Shown: positions 11,171-23,105 of the stretch, one piece after another
How the letters are laid out: each line of letters opens with the position of its first letter
Numbering within the stretch: the first letter of the stretch is position 1
Origin: Tethya wilhelma
Lineage: Eukaryota; Porifera; Demospongiae; Tethyida; Tethyidae
Length of the DNA: 64,000 nt
Direction: 5' to 3'
Assembly: GCA_964030475.1 (NCBI GenBank)
Contig: CAXIPT010000004.1
Coordinates: forward strand, 3,739,598 to 3,803,597
Translations under genes and position numbers: made by a program
The notes under the pieces: model-generated
The model's database searches: none
What the model saw: only the letters and a program-made list of their open reading frames with translations
Told to the model about the DNA's origin: nothing

Positions 11171-12480
11171 CTAATTAAAAATGCGTGGGCGTGTTCCGGA
11201 GTCCGTTCTTCCTTCGCTTCGCTTGAGATTCTTTCGGAGGCCTGGCAATGGACATGTTATGTCTTTTGCTAGATTGTTAGAGCAAAATTCTCTGATCTCA
11301 TCATACAGGTACCACTGTCTTTTGGCATCCAGCCCTTTTGGTACAATAGAACCGGGTCGCCTGCCTCTTAAGACCGTGGCGTCAACGTCTTTTTTGAAAA
11401 TAGGTACTTTCTGTTCAGGACTATCGGCATACTTCTTCATAGTTACAACTCCAGGCTCTGATTTGGTTGTAGAAAAGTGGTGAAAGCTAGTAATGCATGG
11501 AACTGGCTTAAAGAACTCCTGAAAGAAACTCTGCCAATCAATCCAACGGACATGTCGTTTTCCGGAAAACTCAACGGTAAGTTGTGCTTTATTACATCCA
11601 GAATAGGATGATTCTTCAACAACTCGAACGATATCTGTCATTGTGTCGACCATTGATTTTCTGTAGAGCAAACCAAAAAAACAATCTGGGGCAAACTTGG
11701 TGTGACCAACTAACATGAACGACAACTCCACAGATTCGTTGAGCCCAGCAATGACTCTCCACGCAAGATATTGAATCACCATGTTGTTTATTTTGTCCCA
11801 CACAATTGTCTGCATGGAGCTGTAAGTGCTTGACCTTCCTTGCATGAGCCTGAAGATAATGGTGGAGGACGCTGATTGTTGCATTTGCACCTTCTCCGAC
11901 ATCGTCAGCCTCGTCTATCAAGTAGTTGACTTGTGAAGATGTCGCTTCACACAAAACACCAAATAAGCCACATTTCCGAGGGGCTTTGATAAAAATCGGC
12001 CCCGGTTGCTGTGAGTTAAAAGGGAAATGTATCTGCTGTGCATAGTCGAAGCTGTAGTGTATGGTTGATGGTGGTTGGGTGGGGTATTCTAAGCTACTCT
12101 TGGCCTCAGAACATTGCTTGTTATAGTGTTCCCTCTGGGTTCGGGCTTTATCCAGATGCGTCTGAGCATCTTGAAGTCTCTGGGATTTCACAATACCATA
12201 TAGCTAGAAATTTTTAAGGAGTATAAATTTCACTGTTTTCGCAGATCGCCGCCGATCCGCGAAAATTTTACCCGCGAAATTTTCAGGATTGCATTGCAAT
12301 ATATGGGTGGGCTGCCAATCCTCGAAAATTAAATCGCGAAAAGTTTGGCGATCACCTTTCCGCGAAAATTTTATTCCTCGAAAATTTCTAGCTATATGGT
12401 ATCATTCATTGCAGCAGATTTCATAAGTAGATTAGCATTTTGCTGACACAAATTACATAAATCTGTTGCTGGTTTCATAA
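11171..12480 (-). pseudogene. DUF7869-type transposon-associated gene, broken by frameshift and MITE
   Basis: Minus-strand pieces join into one protein. At 12,480-12,402 is KPATDLCNLCQQNANLL. After a 208-bp MITE the frame resumes at 12,191 with KSQRLQDAQTHLDKARTQRE, then HYSFDYAQQIHFPFNSQQPG, CGLFGVLCEATSSQVNYLID and LHADNCVGQNK. A one-base frame change near 11,785-11,800 leads to QYLAWRVIAGLN and LSFMLVGHTKFAPDCFFGL, open to a stop at 11,171. The HYSFDYAQQ, HADNCxGQN and GHTKFAPD blocks are typical of a large family in cnidarians and sponges, annotated as I recall as DUF7869, with an integrase-like DDE core. Asp residues in HADN and GHTKFAPD are kept. The two disruptions make it non-functional. 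Confidence 0.75.
12194..12401. mobile_element. TA-flanked MITE (family M, CGAAA type) inside the DUF7869 ORF
   Basis: Terminal inverted repeat CCATATAGCTAGAAATTT / AAATTTCTAGCTATATGG, bounded on each side by TA, the duplication left by Tc1/mariner-type insertion. The interior is rich in CGCGAAAATTT and its complement. Relatives are at 38,062, 44,947, 52,444, 59,739 and 59,904. Confidence 0.85.
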
Positions 12481-12489
12481 CAATAGGGG

Positions 12490-13780
12490 CTATATATATA
12501 CCCAATCACTTGGGTGAATACTATTGGTGATATGCATTGGAAAGAGAGGCAGGTTATTGTTGAGGCCTCGACCTGGGTTGATCCCAGTTGGAGGGACAAA
12601 AATTGGACGTAGTTTTGTCATGTTGGATGCGGGGAGCTGGGGTACTAAGACAGCTGAAAATTGGCAGTTTATCACTGAGTGATGCCTGTCCGAGCAATGG
12701 AAGCATGAGTGTGAGAATGAGCACTGCGTCCAATTGCAGCCCATGGGTGAGTTCCACTGCCAACAGGCCTGAGTATCTCAATTGGGTTCAGTGCTTGGGG
12801 TCTTCGCCCTTGGTACTGGTTGCCATGTCTGTCTTGGGTTTGGCTGGGATGAATGCCCTGGTCCAGAGGGAGGTATCTATCACAAGCCAATTGACCTCAT
12901 GTTTGGCAGTACCTGCTTGTCAGAATTTGACATCGTAGTCCTTTAAAAGTCCTGGCTGCTATGTACAATGGATGAACAATAGGACAGCATGTCGCGGACT
13001 TGATCTGGCTTCAAAGCTTGTGAAGTTTACCACCCAATCTTCGATGCAGTCTATCTTCTTCTTCGGCCTGATCATTTTGTTTCTGGCAAGGGCGTCCATT
13101 ACAGTTGGTTATGGAGCCCCGAGTTGAATTGGGAGTAACTTGTCCAGTTAGTTTGTTACATCCCAGATTTTTTGGGCTAACTTTTGAGGTGTTGGGGTGA
13201 GGCTGGGCCTATATTCACTGTTCTTTGAAGGGCATTGGGTGGGCAGCATTGAGGTTAGAGTGGTGTCAAGAGAGAACTGAGAGGGGCCTGATGTGAGGGT
13301 TTGCAGCCCAAGAAGAGCTCAGTATTCCGATAGTATGTGTCTACCTAAGGTTGCAGTTGCCCTTATCCTATACATTGCGTGTAATGTCAGGGAGACATCT
13401 GTAGAGCCCTTGACTTGTGTATTGATTGCTGTACCACACACAAGAGCATAGCGTGCAAGCACGTGATTGTCCCCGTGATAATTTCAAGCACAATTATTTA
13501 ATTCAGTATAATTTTAGCAAAATTAAAATTAACCTTTCTTATTACACACTTTTTTTTGCCAAACTTCGAGCTCACCCTTCTTGTGATGAGTATCCTGCTG
13601 CTTGTCTTGTTCTTGCTCTTTCTGCTGATTCTCGTGTTGCGTGGCATCCTCGGGTGGAGACAGTAGGTCCTGGGGGATAAGCGCCTTGATTGACGGAATG
13701 CTGTTTAAGATCTCCAGGAGCACTTCCTTGACGACCCTTTTGTCCACCACCATCTTCCCTCAAGTTGACGGGAGGTTCTC
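12490..13780 (-). pseudogene. Decayed DIRS-like Gag/ORF1 with Cys/His finger
   Basis: Reading down from 13,780: a helix EVLLEILNSIPSIKALIPQD and a Gln/Glu/Lys-rich tract (13,753-13,529). Then ARNKMIRPKKKIDCIEDWVV and NFTSFEA (about 13,100-13,000), a stop near CT*QPG, WTRAFIPAKPK, and a Cys/His cluster MGCNWTQCSFSHSCFHCSDR (about 12,744-12,685). The order helix, EDWVVNF, WARxF, then CxF(S)H-type finger is what I know from the first ORF of DIRS-like elements in cnidarians and sponges. Several stops and frame changes make it a relic. No reverse transcriptase follows. It abuts the DUF7869 relic at about 12,480. Confidence 0.5.
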
Positions 13781-14759
13781 CTCACAAGGTAACAGAGTTA
13801 CATTCCTTAGGGTATTCGAATGGACGTTTGGGATCTTGTGTTGCATGCTTACGTTTTAGACAGTATGCAGGATTGCAACATATGTGTTGCTGAACACAGT
13901 TAAGTAGGAATACCAGGATTTATTGTTGATACAAGCCAATCTGCATACCTTATTGCTTCATGTTTAGCTTAGTAACCATATTGTACGATGTAATGATAAG
14001 TAGTGGTTTGTGCTTCGAAACTGCATCACATGTTTGCTGTTCTTCATTCCATCCTAGCACAGCTTATGAAACCAGTGTGCACATGCTGGGATCATTTTTG
14101 AGCTTTGCACAACCATGTTCATATTCATATCTGTACCAATACCACTCCGAGTCTATGGTATTATGTAGCCAATGCTGTACTAAATTTTGCTTGAAATCTG
14201 TTATGTGAGGATTGTCAATTACGGAGTTAATACAAGTGCAGCATCTGTGTTGTCGTGTGATGTTGGCATTAATGAGTGTAGCTCTGCTGAGTGTCTGTTG
14301 GAACACCTTTCTGCTTTAAGCTACAGGTAGCAAGAATACCAGTATTGTTTCATTCCTTGAATTTTGGCAGCATATGTTTGTATCAGTTGGATGGAGCCAA
14401 CCATTTCACAGAGTTGATCAAGCGACAAATTTGCATCAGAAGGGCAAATAGATTCATGCTTGGGACTACAGCTGATGCTGCTGCTTCATATTGAGTGCTC
14501 AGTAAGGGCATCTGAGTTGCAAATTGCCATCAGAATTGGCCATTGGGTGACTTATCACCATAACAAATTAAGTGGCATCGAAAGAGATACTGTGCATGTG
14601 CTGTCATCCCTGTGAAGTGGGATCACCTTTACCAGAGAGTGGGGAATAGGTAAGCTATCTGTTTGAAATTCATTCAACCCTGTTGTGCCAAGTGTAGGCC
14701 AATCAAGAGGGTCCTGTCATTTATTATGATCAAATGTCCTCTTCCTTTTGCGCTTGCTG
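13781..14759. other. Intergenic, nothing recognised
   Basis: Small ORFs on both strands (for example 13,960-14,208 plus and 14,064-14,306 minus) overlap each other and show no motif. Confidence 0.35.
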
Positions 14760-14985
14760 ACTGATTCTTTAACGAATGACCTTAATTGGTTTCTTTGTTG
14801 CCAGTCGCTTTTGCCATCGGTTTTTTCGTGCCTCTCATTGAGTAGCTAGAAACAAGGCAAAAAGTACCTTTTCCGTATGGCCACCATTAATTCTACACTC
14901 ATGCATAATTCATGAGCTACTGACAAATTTAAATTGGAAACCTTTTACACACACAAATGGTGTGCATTATTTGGAATTCAAATGC
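14760..14985 (+). repeat. R2 dispersed repeat, partial copy
   Basis: Shares TCGCTTTTGCCATCGGT, CCTCTCATTGAGT, CCATTAATT and the end TGTGCATTATTTGGAATTC with the R2 copies at 7.4 and 10.4 kb. Confidence 0.65.
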
Positions 14986-15147
14986 AAGTTGCTATTTGGT
15001 AGGAGGTGCATATACTTTCTTATAATTGTAGCAAGGCAAGTAAATCCTATGATACATCCCCTGCCTCTGAGATATGTGTGTTTCACTTCAGTTTCAAGCA
15101 GATTACACAACTTGTGGCTTATAGCTACAAACACAAATTCAAATGCA

Positions 15148-15235
15148 ATTTGTAGAACAAGTAAGAAAAACATTGGAAATGAGACATAGGAATGGTTAAA
15201 TCGTAAAAAGAAAGCAAACAAGCTAGCTGGAATGG
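15148..15235 (+). mobile_element. Single arm of the 4,911-type foldback element
   Basis: AAAAACATTGGAAATGAGAC followed by ATAGGAATGG and AAGCAAACAAG matches the left arm at 4,911-4,981. No opposite arm is nearby. Confidence 0.5.
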
Positions 15236-15655
15236 CCCTGCCGCTGTTCTGCGGGCACATTCAGAATGGAAAGATAGAGTTACATACAGCCTATACAGGA
15301 AGAATTCTGCAGCGAGAATTCTGCAGATAATTTACTAGTAGTGGTGAGAGGCGCACGGAAGCTCGTTATTCTTGCTCCACTGAATGCTGTGAGCCTAGCA
15401 GTCAAAGTAGCAATGGAGTTAGTTGTCCTGTCAGAAGACACCACCACGTTCAGCGAGCTGAAGGAGGTAATGGATTGGGTGGTATGCAGTACTGAAGGGG
15501 TTGTATGCGGCTAGAGATCCAAGTACATTCAGCCAGCAAGTAGCCGTAGTAACAGCTGCACGATGAAGGCCAAGTGAACCGCATGAGTAGAGAAGCTAAG
15601 TGACATGTGGTGAATGCGTGCCACTGAAAGCATACCACTTGTGATTAGCTTTGTT
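15236..15655. other. Intergenic, nothing recognised
   Basis: No repeat family, motif or splice-flanked exon was seen. Confidence 0.35.
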
Positions 15656-17452
15656 AAACTGCATGTCAGAAATATATAGAATCCCATCTTTTGGGTAATA
15701 TCAAAGAATAAAAAGTTGGTTCAATTATTCAACCCCCCTGTACAATTCCTATAGGCACACAATCACACTGGTGTTCAACACTTATAGGTAAAGAGCTATG
15801 TTTGGTAAAACATGTCAAACGGATTTGTTTCGTATGCTCTTATCGAGCTAAAGGCAATGGTGCAATTCCTAGTATCATATGATCTCTCTACTCACAAGGT
15901 GGTGTTAGACTGACGACGTGTTTTTCACTCAATGGTTTGTTGTATGAAAATGAAATTGGTACCAGTTTAATCAGCATCATAAAATGTGTGTTCAATTGAG
16001 ATATAGATTGCCACCTTTTGAGTAAAATCAAGATTCAATGTTCATAATCCCTGTACAATTTCTATGGACACATAATCACACTCATATTCAATACTTGTAA
16101 GTGAATAGCTGATTTGGTCTACGTTTTTCAGAGCATAACAAAATGGATATCATTTGAATGCTCTTAGCACACTATATGCAATAGTAGTACCATATAACAT
16201 TTCTACTCTTGAAAATAAACGAGGTGCTTTCTTTATACTGACTACATATTTTTCAGTCAATGGTTTGTTTTGTCTAAATAAAACTTGTACCAATTTAACC
16301 AGCATATAATATGCTTTCAAACGATATATAGAATATCATCTTTTGAGGAAAAGCAAAGGATACAAAGTTGATTTCATTTACAACCCCTGCACAACTCCTA
16401 TGTACACATAGAGTAGGCGTGGCAATTATGAGACACGTTACCGAACCAGTGACACGTCTTCGTAGGGTTTCAACTGGGATATTGTATAACCTTGAGGCCT
16501 CTCTCAAACCATTTCCATCATTCACATACTTTACTGCTGCATCCATACTTTCGTCGCTCCAAAGCTTTCGGCGACTCGGTGTTTTCGGTGCCTTAGGCCT
16601 AGGAGGTTTGATCTCGAGGCCATAACTAAGAAAGAAAATGAGAATACACAAATAAAGAGGCAGTACAAGCACAGACAAGCCTGAACTTACCCTTCGAACA
16701 AGAGTTTTCTGAGCTTTTCTGTTCTCTCAACACGTGGCTAAGTCTAGAAACTTCTGTACCAATCTAGTACTGCGCATGCCCGTGTCCAATATATTGTACT
16801 TCGACCTTTGAGTCCAACAACGTCACCATTGAGCTCAGTATCACCAGAGCCAGAGAATTATTATCTTTGCTATCACATAATATTATAGTGAGTGAATTCG
16901 AAGTTTTATGAAAGTGTCTCATAATACCATCTGTCTCGCAATACCCGTACATACTCTAATCACACTTATATCAGTACTTATGAGTGAAGAGCTAATTTGG
17001 TGTCTGTTTTTCAAAGCATAAAAAGTTGGTATCAATCGAATGTTCATTTAACACTAAATGCAATGGTGCAAGACCCAGTTCAATATGACTTTCCTGTTCT
17101 AAATTATTATATACAAGTCCTATTAAGTCTTTACACTGACTATGTGTTTTCACCTATAATCACTCATTGGTTTTTGTGTGAAATTGGAACTTGTAAAAAT
17201 TAAAATGAGCTTTCAGATAATACTATAGATTGCCATCTTTAAGGTGAAATCAAAGGCTAAAAATTTCGTTAATTCACAACTCCTATGGGTACACAATCAC
17301 ACTGGTGTTCAACACTTATAGGTTGGCCTTCATAAGGCAAAACATAACAAAATGGATATCATTTGAATGCTCTAATTGCACTGAATGCAATGGTGCAGAT
17401 CCTAGTATCATATAATCTCTCATACACAAGGTGCTTTCTTTTATACTGCCTT
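15656..17452 (+). repeat. R1 satellite-like array, interrupted
   Basis: R1 blocks recur (CACAATCACAC, CACTTATAGGT, AACAAAATGGATATCATTTG, AAGGTGCTTT) at 15,656-16,410 and 16,950-17,452. The intervening 16,411-16,950 is not R1 and carries the pipsqueak-HTH exons. The right end is the insertion point of the LINE at 17,452. Confidence 0.75.
16442..16737 (-). CDS. Two exons with a pipsqueak/CENP-B-type HTH (partial gene)
   Basis: Minus-strand exon 16,737-16,691 reads RVERTEKLRKLLFEG and ends at a GT donor. A 65-bp intron ends in a pyrimidine-rich TTTTCTTTCTTAG acceptor. Exon 16,625-16,442 is 61 codons: a Pro/Lys-rich linker (IKPPRPKAPKTP), then a helix-turn-helix (WSDESMDAAVKYVNDG, LREASRLYNIPVETLRRR), followed by a donor GTAACG. 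Frame is kept across the junction. HTH_psq domains bind DNA in pipsqueak-type regulators and in Pogo/Tigger transposases. No DDE domain lies nearby, so this is either a host-gene fragment or the surviving DNA-binding exons of a transposase. The exons sit in a non-R1 block between two R1 arrays. The start of the first exon is weakly supported. Confidence 0.5.
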
Positions 17453-19645
17453 TGAATTGAATTGAAATGATTACATCTCTATAGAGAAAGGGTTGCACAA
17501 ACGGTAGTCCAGTCCTATGTAGGTGTTCCCTAACAAACAAAACATAAATGTGGATATAAATGCTACAATAAGTAGATAAATAAATTTTAAAAATGGAAAA
17601 AGTAAACATCTACTGGTAGTAAATTACATTGTACTACCTAGTCAGCTTTTGAAGCTAGAGTACAAGTTACTTTCAACAAGATCTAACGGTAGGGTGTTCC
17701 AGAGAAAAGGAGCTAGCATGAACAAAAAACGAAAGCCTAAATGCAATACTCTTGACTGTGTGTAGCTCAAGCATAGATGGTGACTCCTTGTTCTGTTATT
17801 ATTATTAAATGACAGATAATTATCGAAAGACAGGCAGTCCAGATGATGTACCATTTTGCAAATTTGACAGCAGCCGAGCATGTGTCTTCTATGTGGGAGA
17901 GTTGGCCAATTAAGTTCATGCCTGCATTCACCTTACGACTTAGTCCACCTAAAGTCCCACTTTGCACCACACACCCAGCTTTCTGCCCTCTTCTGGAACA
18001 GGAGCATAGTACTCTAAGTGTTGGCGAACCAGAGCAGTGAACACCTTGATTTCCTTGTGGCATCTATGCATTGTATATCTAAAAAGATTCAGCACTTTTG
18101 AAGCTTTAGATAACACATGCTCCACATGATCACTCCATTTAAGCTTGTTGTGGATTTTCAACCCAAGATACTTAAGGTGTCCACCCATTCCACATCACTG
18201 CTCTTGTTGTGATAGGTATATGCAATGGGTTTCCTTTTGTTGGTGATGCACATCATCTTACACTTTTGGTTGGGTTCAATTTGAGCTGCCATTTCTGTGA
18301 CCACCCTAGAAGCGCATTCATGTCCGATTGAAACAGGTTACAGTCTTTGCTCGAGTTTTTTTCTTTGGATTCGTCAGCGAAAAGATGGACACTTGAGTGC
18401 AGGCCATTTCCAATGTCGTTAATGTATAAGATGAACAGTAACGGTCCTAGGATGGTTCCTTGTGGTACATCTGAGGTTACGTTTATAAAAGCCTCTTAAT
18501 CCAAGCCAGAATATTTCCACTACTCTCAATTGATTCTAGCTTGAGAAGCAGGCGCTGGTGAGGGACACTATCAAAGGCCTTGGAGAAATCAAGGTAGGTC
18601 ACGTGGACACTCTTTCCTTTGACTAGTAACTTTGCCCACTGATAGACTGTTTCTAACAATTGAGTCTGACATGAGTGGTACTTCCAGAAACCATGTTGGG
18701 CCTTGCTTAGCTTGTCATTATCGGTAAAAAAGGTTTCTACACAAGCCTCTGTAGTAGCTTGACAACTAGGCTAGAGAGACTGATTGGCCTGTAGTTTGAG
18801 ATGGAGTACTTGTTCCCCTTCTTAAAGACTGGAGTGCTTCTCTCTTTTAAAGGCATCCTGGGACTCCATCAGGTCCACAGGCTTTGGCTGTATCAATTTT
18901 GCATAACTTCAGAAATGGGAACTTCTATAATTTCATTTACACTTCTTGATTCCTTTAGTTCAGCTTTTAGTAAATGGATGGTTGACATGTCCTCATGCAT
19001 GAAAAATGTAAGGAAGTATATACTTGTTGAAGGCACTTGCTTTGTCACTGGCAGATGATAGGGTAGAGCCATAGTGGTGAACATCAGGTATCTGTGGGAA
19101 TCTCTGGTATTCTTGAGTCAGCGCCAAAAAGAATGCTGATCGGTGTTCACATTAGCTGTAATATCCTCTAAATGCTGAATGTGGTCCTTTCTGGTGACAT
19201 CATGAACCTTGTTGCATATGTTCGATATTGCATGAGGTGGCGAAAGTTGTTCGTACGTTTTGCAAGTTTGCAACTGTGACGCTTCTTGCGTATCATTCAA
19301 CGGGTCTTGTTTGATAACCAGTACATTCTCATCTTGGGTTTTAAAGTTAGCTTGGGGATACATTGGTGTGCTGCACTGAATAGAATATCTTTGAAGTTTT
19401 CCCAGCAGCTCAATTGAGTTGTTTAGGAAGCAGTAATCCCATGGTACTTTACTGAGTATTTCTCTGAATAGGTTGAAGTTGGCTTTCTGAAAGTTGTATA
19501 CTAGTTTCTTTTGCCTTGTGAGTCTGTGCCAACCAAGGTTGATTGAATAATACACTGCATCATGGTCTGACCCTAGAAGGCTATCAACTACTTCAACTTC
19601 ATTGAGGATGTCTGGTCGGTTTGCAAACAGGAGATCAAGGATGTT
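17452..19645 (-). mobile_element. 5'-truncated CR1/L2-like LINE inserted in R1
   Basis: Reading down from 19,645: the end of an endonuclease domain (LLFANRPDILNEVEVVDSLL, then GSDHDAVYYSI), a linker to 19,118, and reverse transcriptase pieces. These are KIDTAKACGPDGVPGC (about 18,890), YLDFSKAFDSVPHQRLLLKL (about 18,590), GPLLFILYINDIGNGL with LFADES (about 18,430-18,370), and YLGLKIHNKLKWSDHV (18,170). The C-terminal FLWNTLPLDLVESNLY ends near 17,645. A 3' tail of (CAATT)n repeats at about 17,455-17,470 is typical of CR1/L2. The catalytic box is FADE rather than FADD, and stops and frameshifts break the ORF. The left flank resumes R1 at TATACTG and the right flank at TTTTTAACTATAATC, so it inserted into an R1 unit. 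Confidence 0.85.
18749..19535. repeat. 787-bp LINE segment, source-like copy
   Basis: Matches 25,861-26,647 at a constant offset of 7,112 with no difference noticed by eye. It covers the linker and the start of the reverse transcriptase, not an end of the LINE. Confidence 0.85.
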
Positions 19646-19982
19646 TTTAACTATAATCACTCAATGGTTTGTTACATAAAAATGAAATTTTACAAGTTTA
19701 ACAAGCATAAAACGTGCTTTCAAGTGATATATAGATTGCGACCTTATGAGTAAAATCAAAGGATTCAAAGTTTATAACACCTGTACAATTCCTATGGACA
19801 TATATTCACACTCATATTCAATAGTTATGTGAAGAACTATAATTAATTTTGATCTATGTTTATCAAAACATAACAAAATGGATATTATTTTATAATGCTC
19901 TTCTCGCATAGTACAAGTCCCAGTACCATAAAAATTATGACCTTTGTATTTCTACACTTAAAAATACACAAGGTCCGTTTAA
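19646..19982 (+). repeat. R1 repeat unit
   Basis: Resumes R1 after the LINE with TAACTATAATCACTCAATGG and runs to the TTAA site of the next insertion. Confidence 0.75.
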
Positions 19983-20953
19983 GGTTAGTGAGCTAATTTA
20001 GTTAGTGGATCGTTGAGGGGTGTGTCCAAGATTACTATATCAAAATATTTAATTAAAAAAATTAATTTTATGATAGTGTTCAGGAGGTGCTGGAGATCAT
20101 TTTCCTGCAAAAATTAGCGACCGGAAGTTGTCTTCGTACATGTGGCCGGAAATTAGACCACATCAAAGAAACTTCAAAGCATTCTTTAAAAACTGGACCG
20201 CAGGCACTTAAAAAAAAAAACACAAAAAATTACTCATAAAATACTGTATGGGTGTATCTTGTGCATGTAATAGAATGGCTGTGTAGTGATATGCATGAAA
20301 ATGTGCAGTAAGGTTTGCAGGATGACTAGCGGAGAGTGTGTGCTAGTTGTGACTTCGAAGCTTGGTGGGTGTATCCAACCAAGCGTGTGTTGAGTGTGAT
20401 TGACTTTGACCTCTGACCTTTGGCCCCTCTGCCACATAGGTGAGCTCAAAGTGAGTCTGTACAGGAAAACTTGAATTTGACAGGGCTGTATAAAATCCAT
20501 TGTTCTTCCCTGGTAGAGGAGAGAGAGGCAGTGAGGTATGTGAGCTTGTAGGGTGTTTGTGTGTCTTGAATATCATGTTGAGTCTTTGAGTGGATGGGAG
20601 CAGTTTTTCTGTTTACCTGTTAGACATTTTGTCAGAGAATGTGGTTGTAAAAGTGTATACATAGTACAAAAAGCCTGCTACAGACTTGAGCAGTTTTTTT
20701 GCTTTTTTTCAACGTACGTTTTTTTGTTCATCTGTTGTCTTTCAAGCCGCCTGGTAGTTGTTCCCTGTGAGTGAGTGGCAATGGCAGAAAAATTCATTTT
20801 AGAGAGCTACTAAATTTGACCTTTGAGCAATAATCAGCCATTTTGAGACCAAATACTCTTGGCTTTGAGATAGTAAGTATCAAGAGTTTCTCTGAGCCTA
20901 TAAATATCATTAATGTTTTATTTTGATCCCCGCCCACTCAAAAACCTCTAACC
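19983..20953. mobile_element. 971-bp TTAA-flanked insertion in R1
   Basis: R1 is interrupted exactly at CCGTTTAA|GGTTAG and resumes at CTAACC|TTAAGTGCTTTC. The four bases TTAA are duplicated and the ends GGTTAG...CTAACC are inverted. TTAA duplication is the signature of piggyBac and Kolobok elements. The inverted ends are short (6-8 bp) and there is no transposase ORF, so it would be non-autonomous. Confidence 0.55.
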
Positions 20954-23105
20954 TTAAGTGCTTTCTTTACACTAACTACATATTTTTAAATATAATCAGT
21001 CAATGGTTTGTTTTATGGAAATAATGCTTGTACCAATGGAGCCAGCATAATAACGTGCTTTCAAATGATACACAGAATTCCACATTTGAAAAATAACAAG
21101 TTGGTTTGATTTATAACCCTTGTACTACTCCTATGTACCCACAATCACACTCATATTCAGTACTTATATATAGGTGAAGAGCTAATATTGTTTTCAAAAC
21201 ATGACAAATTTGATATCAATTGAATGCTCATAATAGTAAGTGCAATGGTGCAATTCGCAGTTCAATATAACCTTAATTCCTGCTCTAAATTATACACAAA
21301 GTGCTTTTAGGTGCTTTCTTTATACAAACTACTTGTTTTCACTCATAATCACTCAAAGGTTTCTTAAAGATGGCAATCTACATTATCTGAAAGCACATTT
21401 TATTCTTGTTCAATTTGTACAAGTTTCAATTTCATACAAAAAGTAAATCAAAGGATAAAAAGTTTGTTCAATTCATAACCCGTGTACAATTCCTATGGGC
21501 ACACAATCACACTGATAACACTTGTGGGTGAAGAGCTAACACTTAGCAAAATCACACTCGTATTCAGGACTAATATGCTTTTGGTCTACATATTTCTACA
21601 AAATGCAGTGGTGTAAGACTTAAAGTCCCAGTTCCATATGACCTTCCTCCTCTGAATTATACACAAGGTGCTTTTAGGTGCTTTTTTAAAAAATGTCTAC
21701 ATGTTTTCACCTATAATCCACTCAATGTTTTTGTATGAAATAGGAACTTGTACAAAGTGAACCAGCTATCAGATAATAGATACATTGCCACCTTTTGAGT
21801 AAACAAAGGATACAAAGTTAGTTAGATGCATAATCCCTATACAACTCCTATGGGCACACAATCACACTGGTATTCAACACTTATGGGCAAAGAGCTAATT
21901 TGGCCTACATTTGGCAAAACATAACAAAATGGATAACATATTATGCTCTTATCGCACTGAATGTAATGGTGCAGGTCCCAGTACCATATTATCTCTCTAC
22001 TGTTAAATATACTAAAGGTGCTTTTAGGTGCTTCTTATACTGACGACATGTTTTAACTCAATGGTTTGTTACATTAAAATAAAATTTATACCAGTTTAAC
22101 CAGCATAATATTAATTAATGTGCTATAAATGATATTATATATACATTGCCACCTTTTGAGTCAAATCAAAGGATTCAAAGTTCATAACCCTGTACAATTT
22201 CTATGGACACATAATCACACTCATATTCAATACTTATAATAATGTGAAGAGCTGATTTTGTCTACGATTTTCAAAACATAACAAAATGGATACTATTTTA
22301 ATGCTCTTATTGCACTGAATGTAATAGTACAAGTTCCAGTACCATAATTATTATGACTTTTCTATTCCTAAATATACACAAGGTGCTTTTAGGTGCTTTC
22401 TGTATACTGACTACATAATCAGCCAATGGGTTGTTCTAAGTAAGTAAAACTTGTATTAATTTAACCAGCATAAAACGTGCTTTCAAGTGATAAACAGATC
22501 GAATGCCACCTTTTGAGTAAAATCAAAGGATACAAAGTTGGTTCGATTCATAACCCCTGTACAACTCCTATGTATACACAATCACACTCATATTCAGTAC
22601 TTATAGGTGAAGAGCTGATCTAGATTTAGTCTACATTTTTCAAAACATAACAAAATGGATATCAATTGGAATGCTTATAATATTGTAACACTAAATTCAA
22701 TTCCCATGGCCAGTTCATGGATCAATATGACCTTCCTGCTCTAAATTATAGATAAGGTGCTTTAATTTCGGTGCTTTCTTTGTACAGACTACATGTAAAT
22801 GTTTTCACCGATAATCACTCATTGGTTTTTGTATGAAATTGGAACTTGCAAAAATTGAATCAGAATTAAACGAGCTTTCAGATAATGTATGGATTGTCAA
22901 AGGATAAAACGTTTGTTCAATGCATAACCCCTGTACAATTCCTATGGCACACAATCACACTGGTATCGAACACTTATGGGCAAAGAGCTAACATTTGGCA
23001 AAAAATAACAAAATGGATATCATTTAAATGCTCCTATCGCACTGAATGCAATGGTGCAAGTCCCAGTACCATAACGATCTCTCTACTCTTGAATATACAA
23101 CTACT
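20954..23105 (+). repeat. R1 satellite-like array, longest stretch
   Basis: About six to seven units with the same block order as at 890-2,405. Some units lack internal blocks, for example around 21,540-21,600. It ends at TCTACTCTTGAATATACAACTA, where segmental duplication B copy 1 begins. Confidence 0.85.

Noticed and set aside
18801..19084. Identical ORFs here and at 25,913-26,196
   Set aside because: Identity is explained by the 787-bp DNA duplication. The plus-strand ORF is antisense to LINE reverse-transcriptase sequence.
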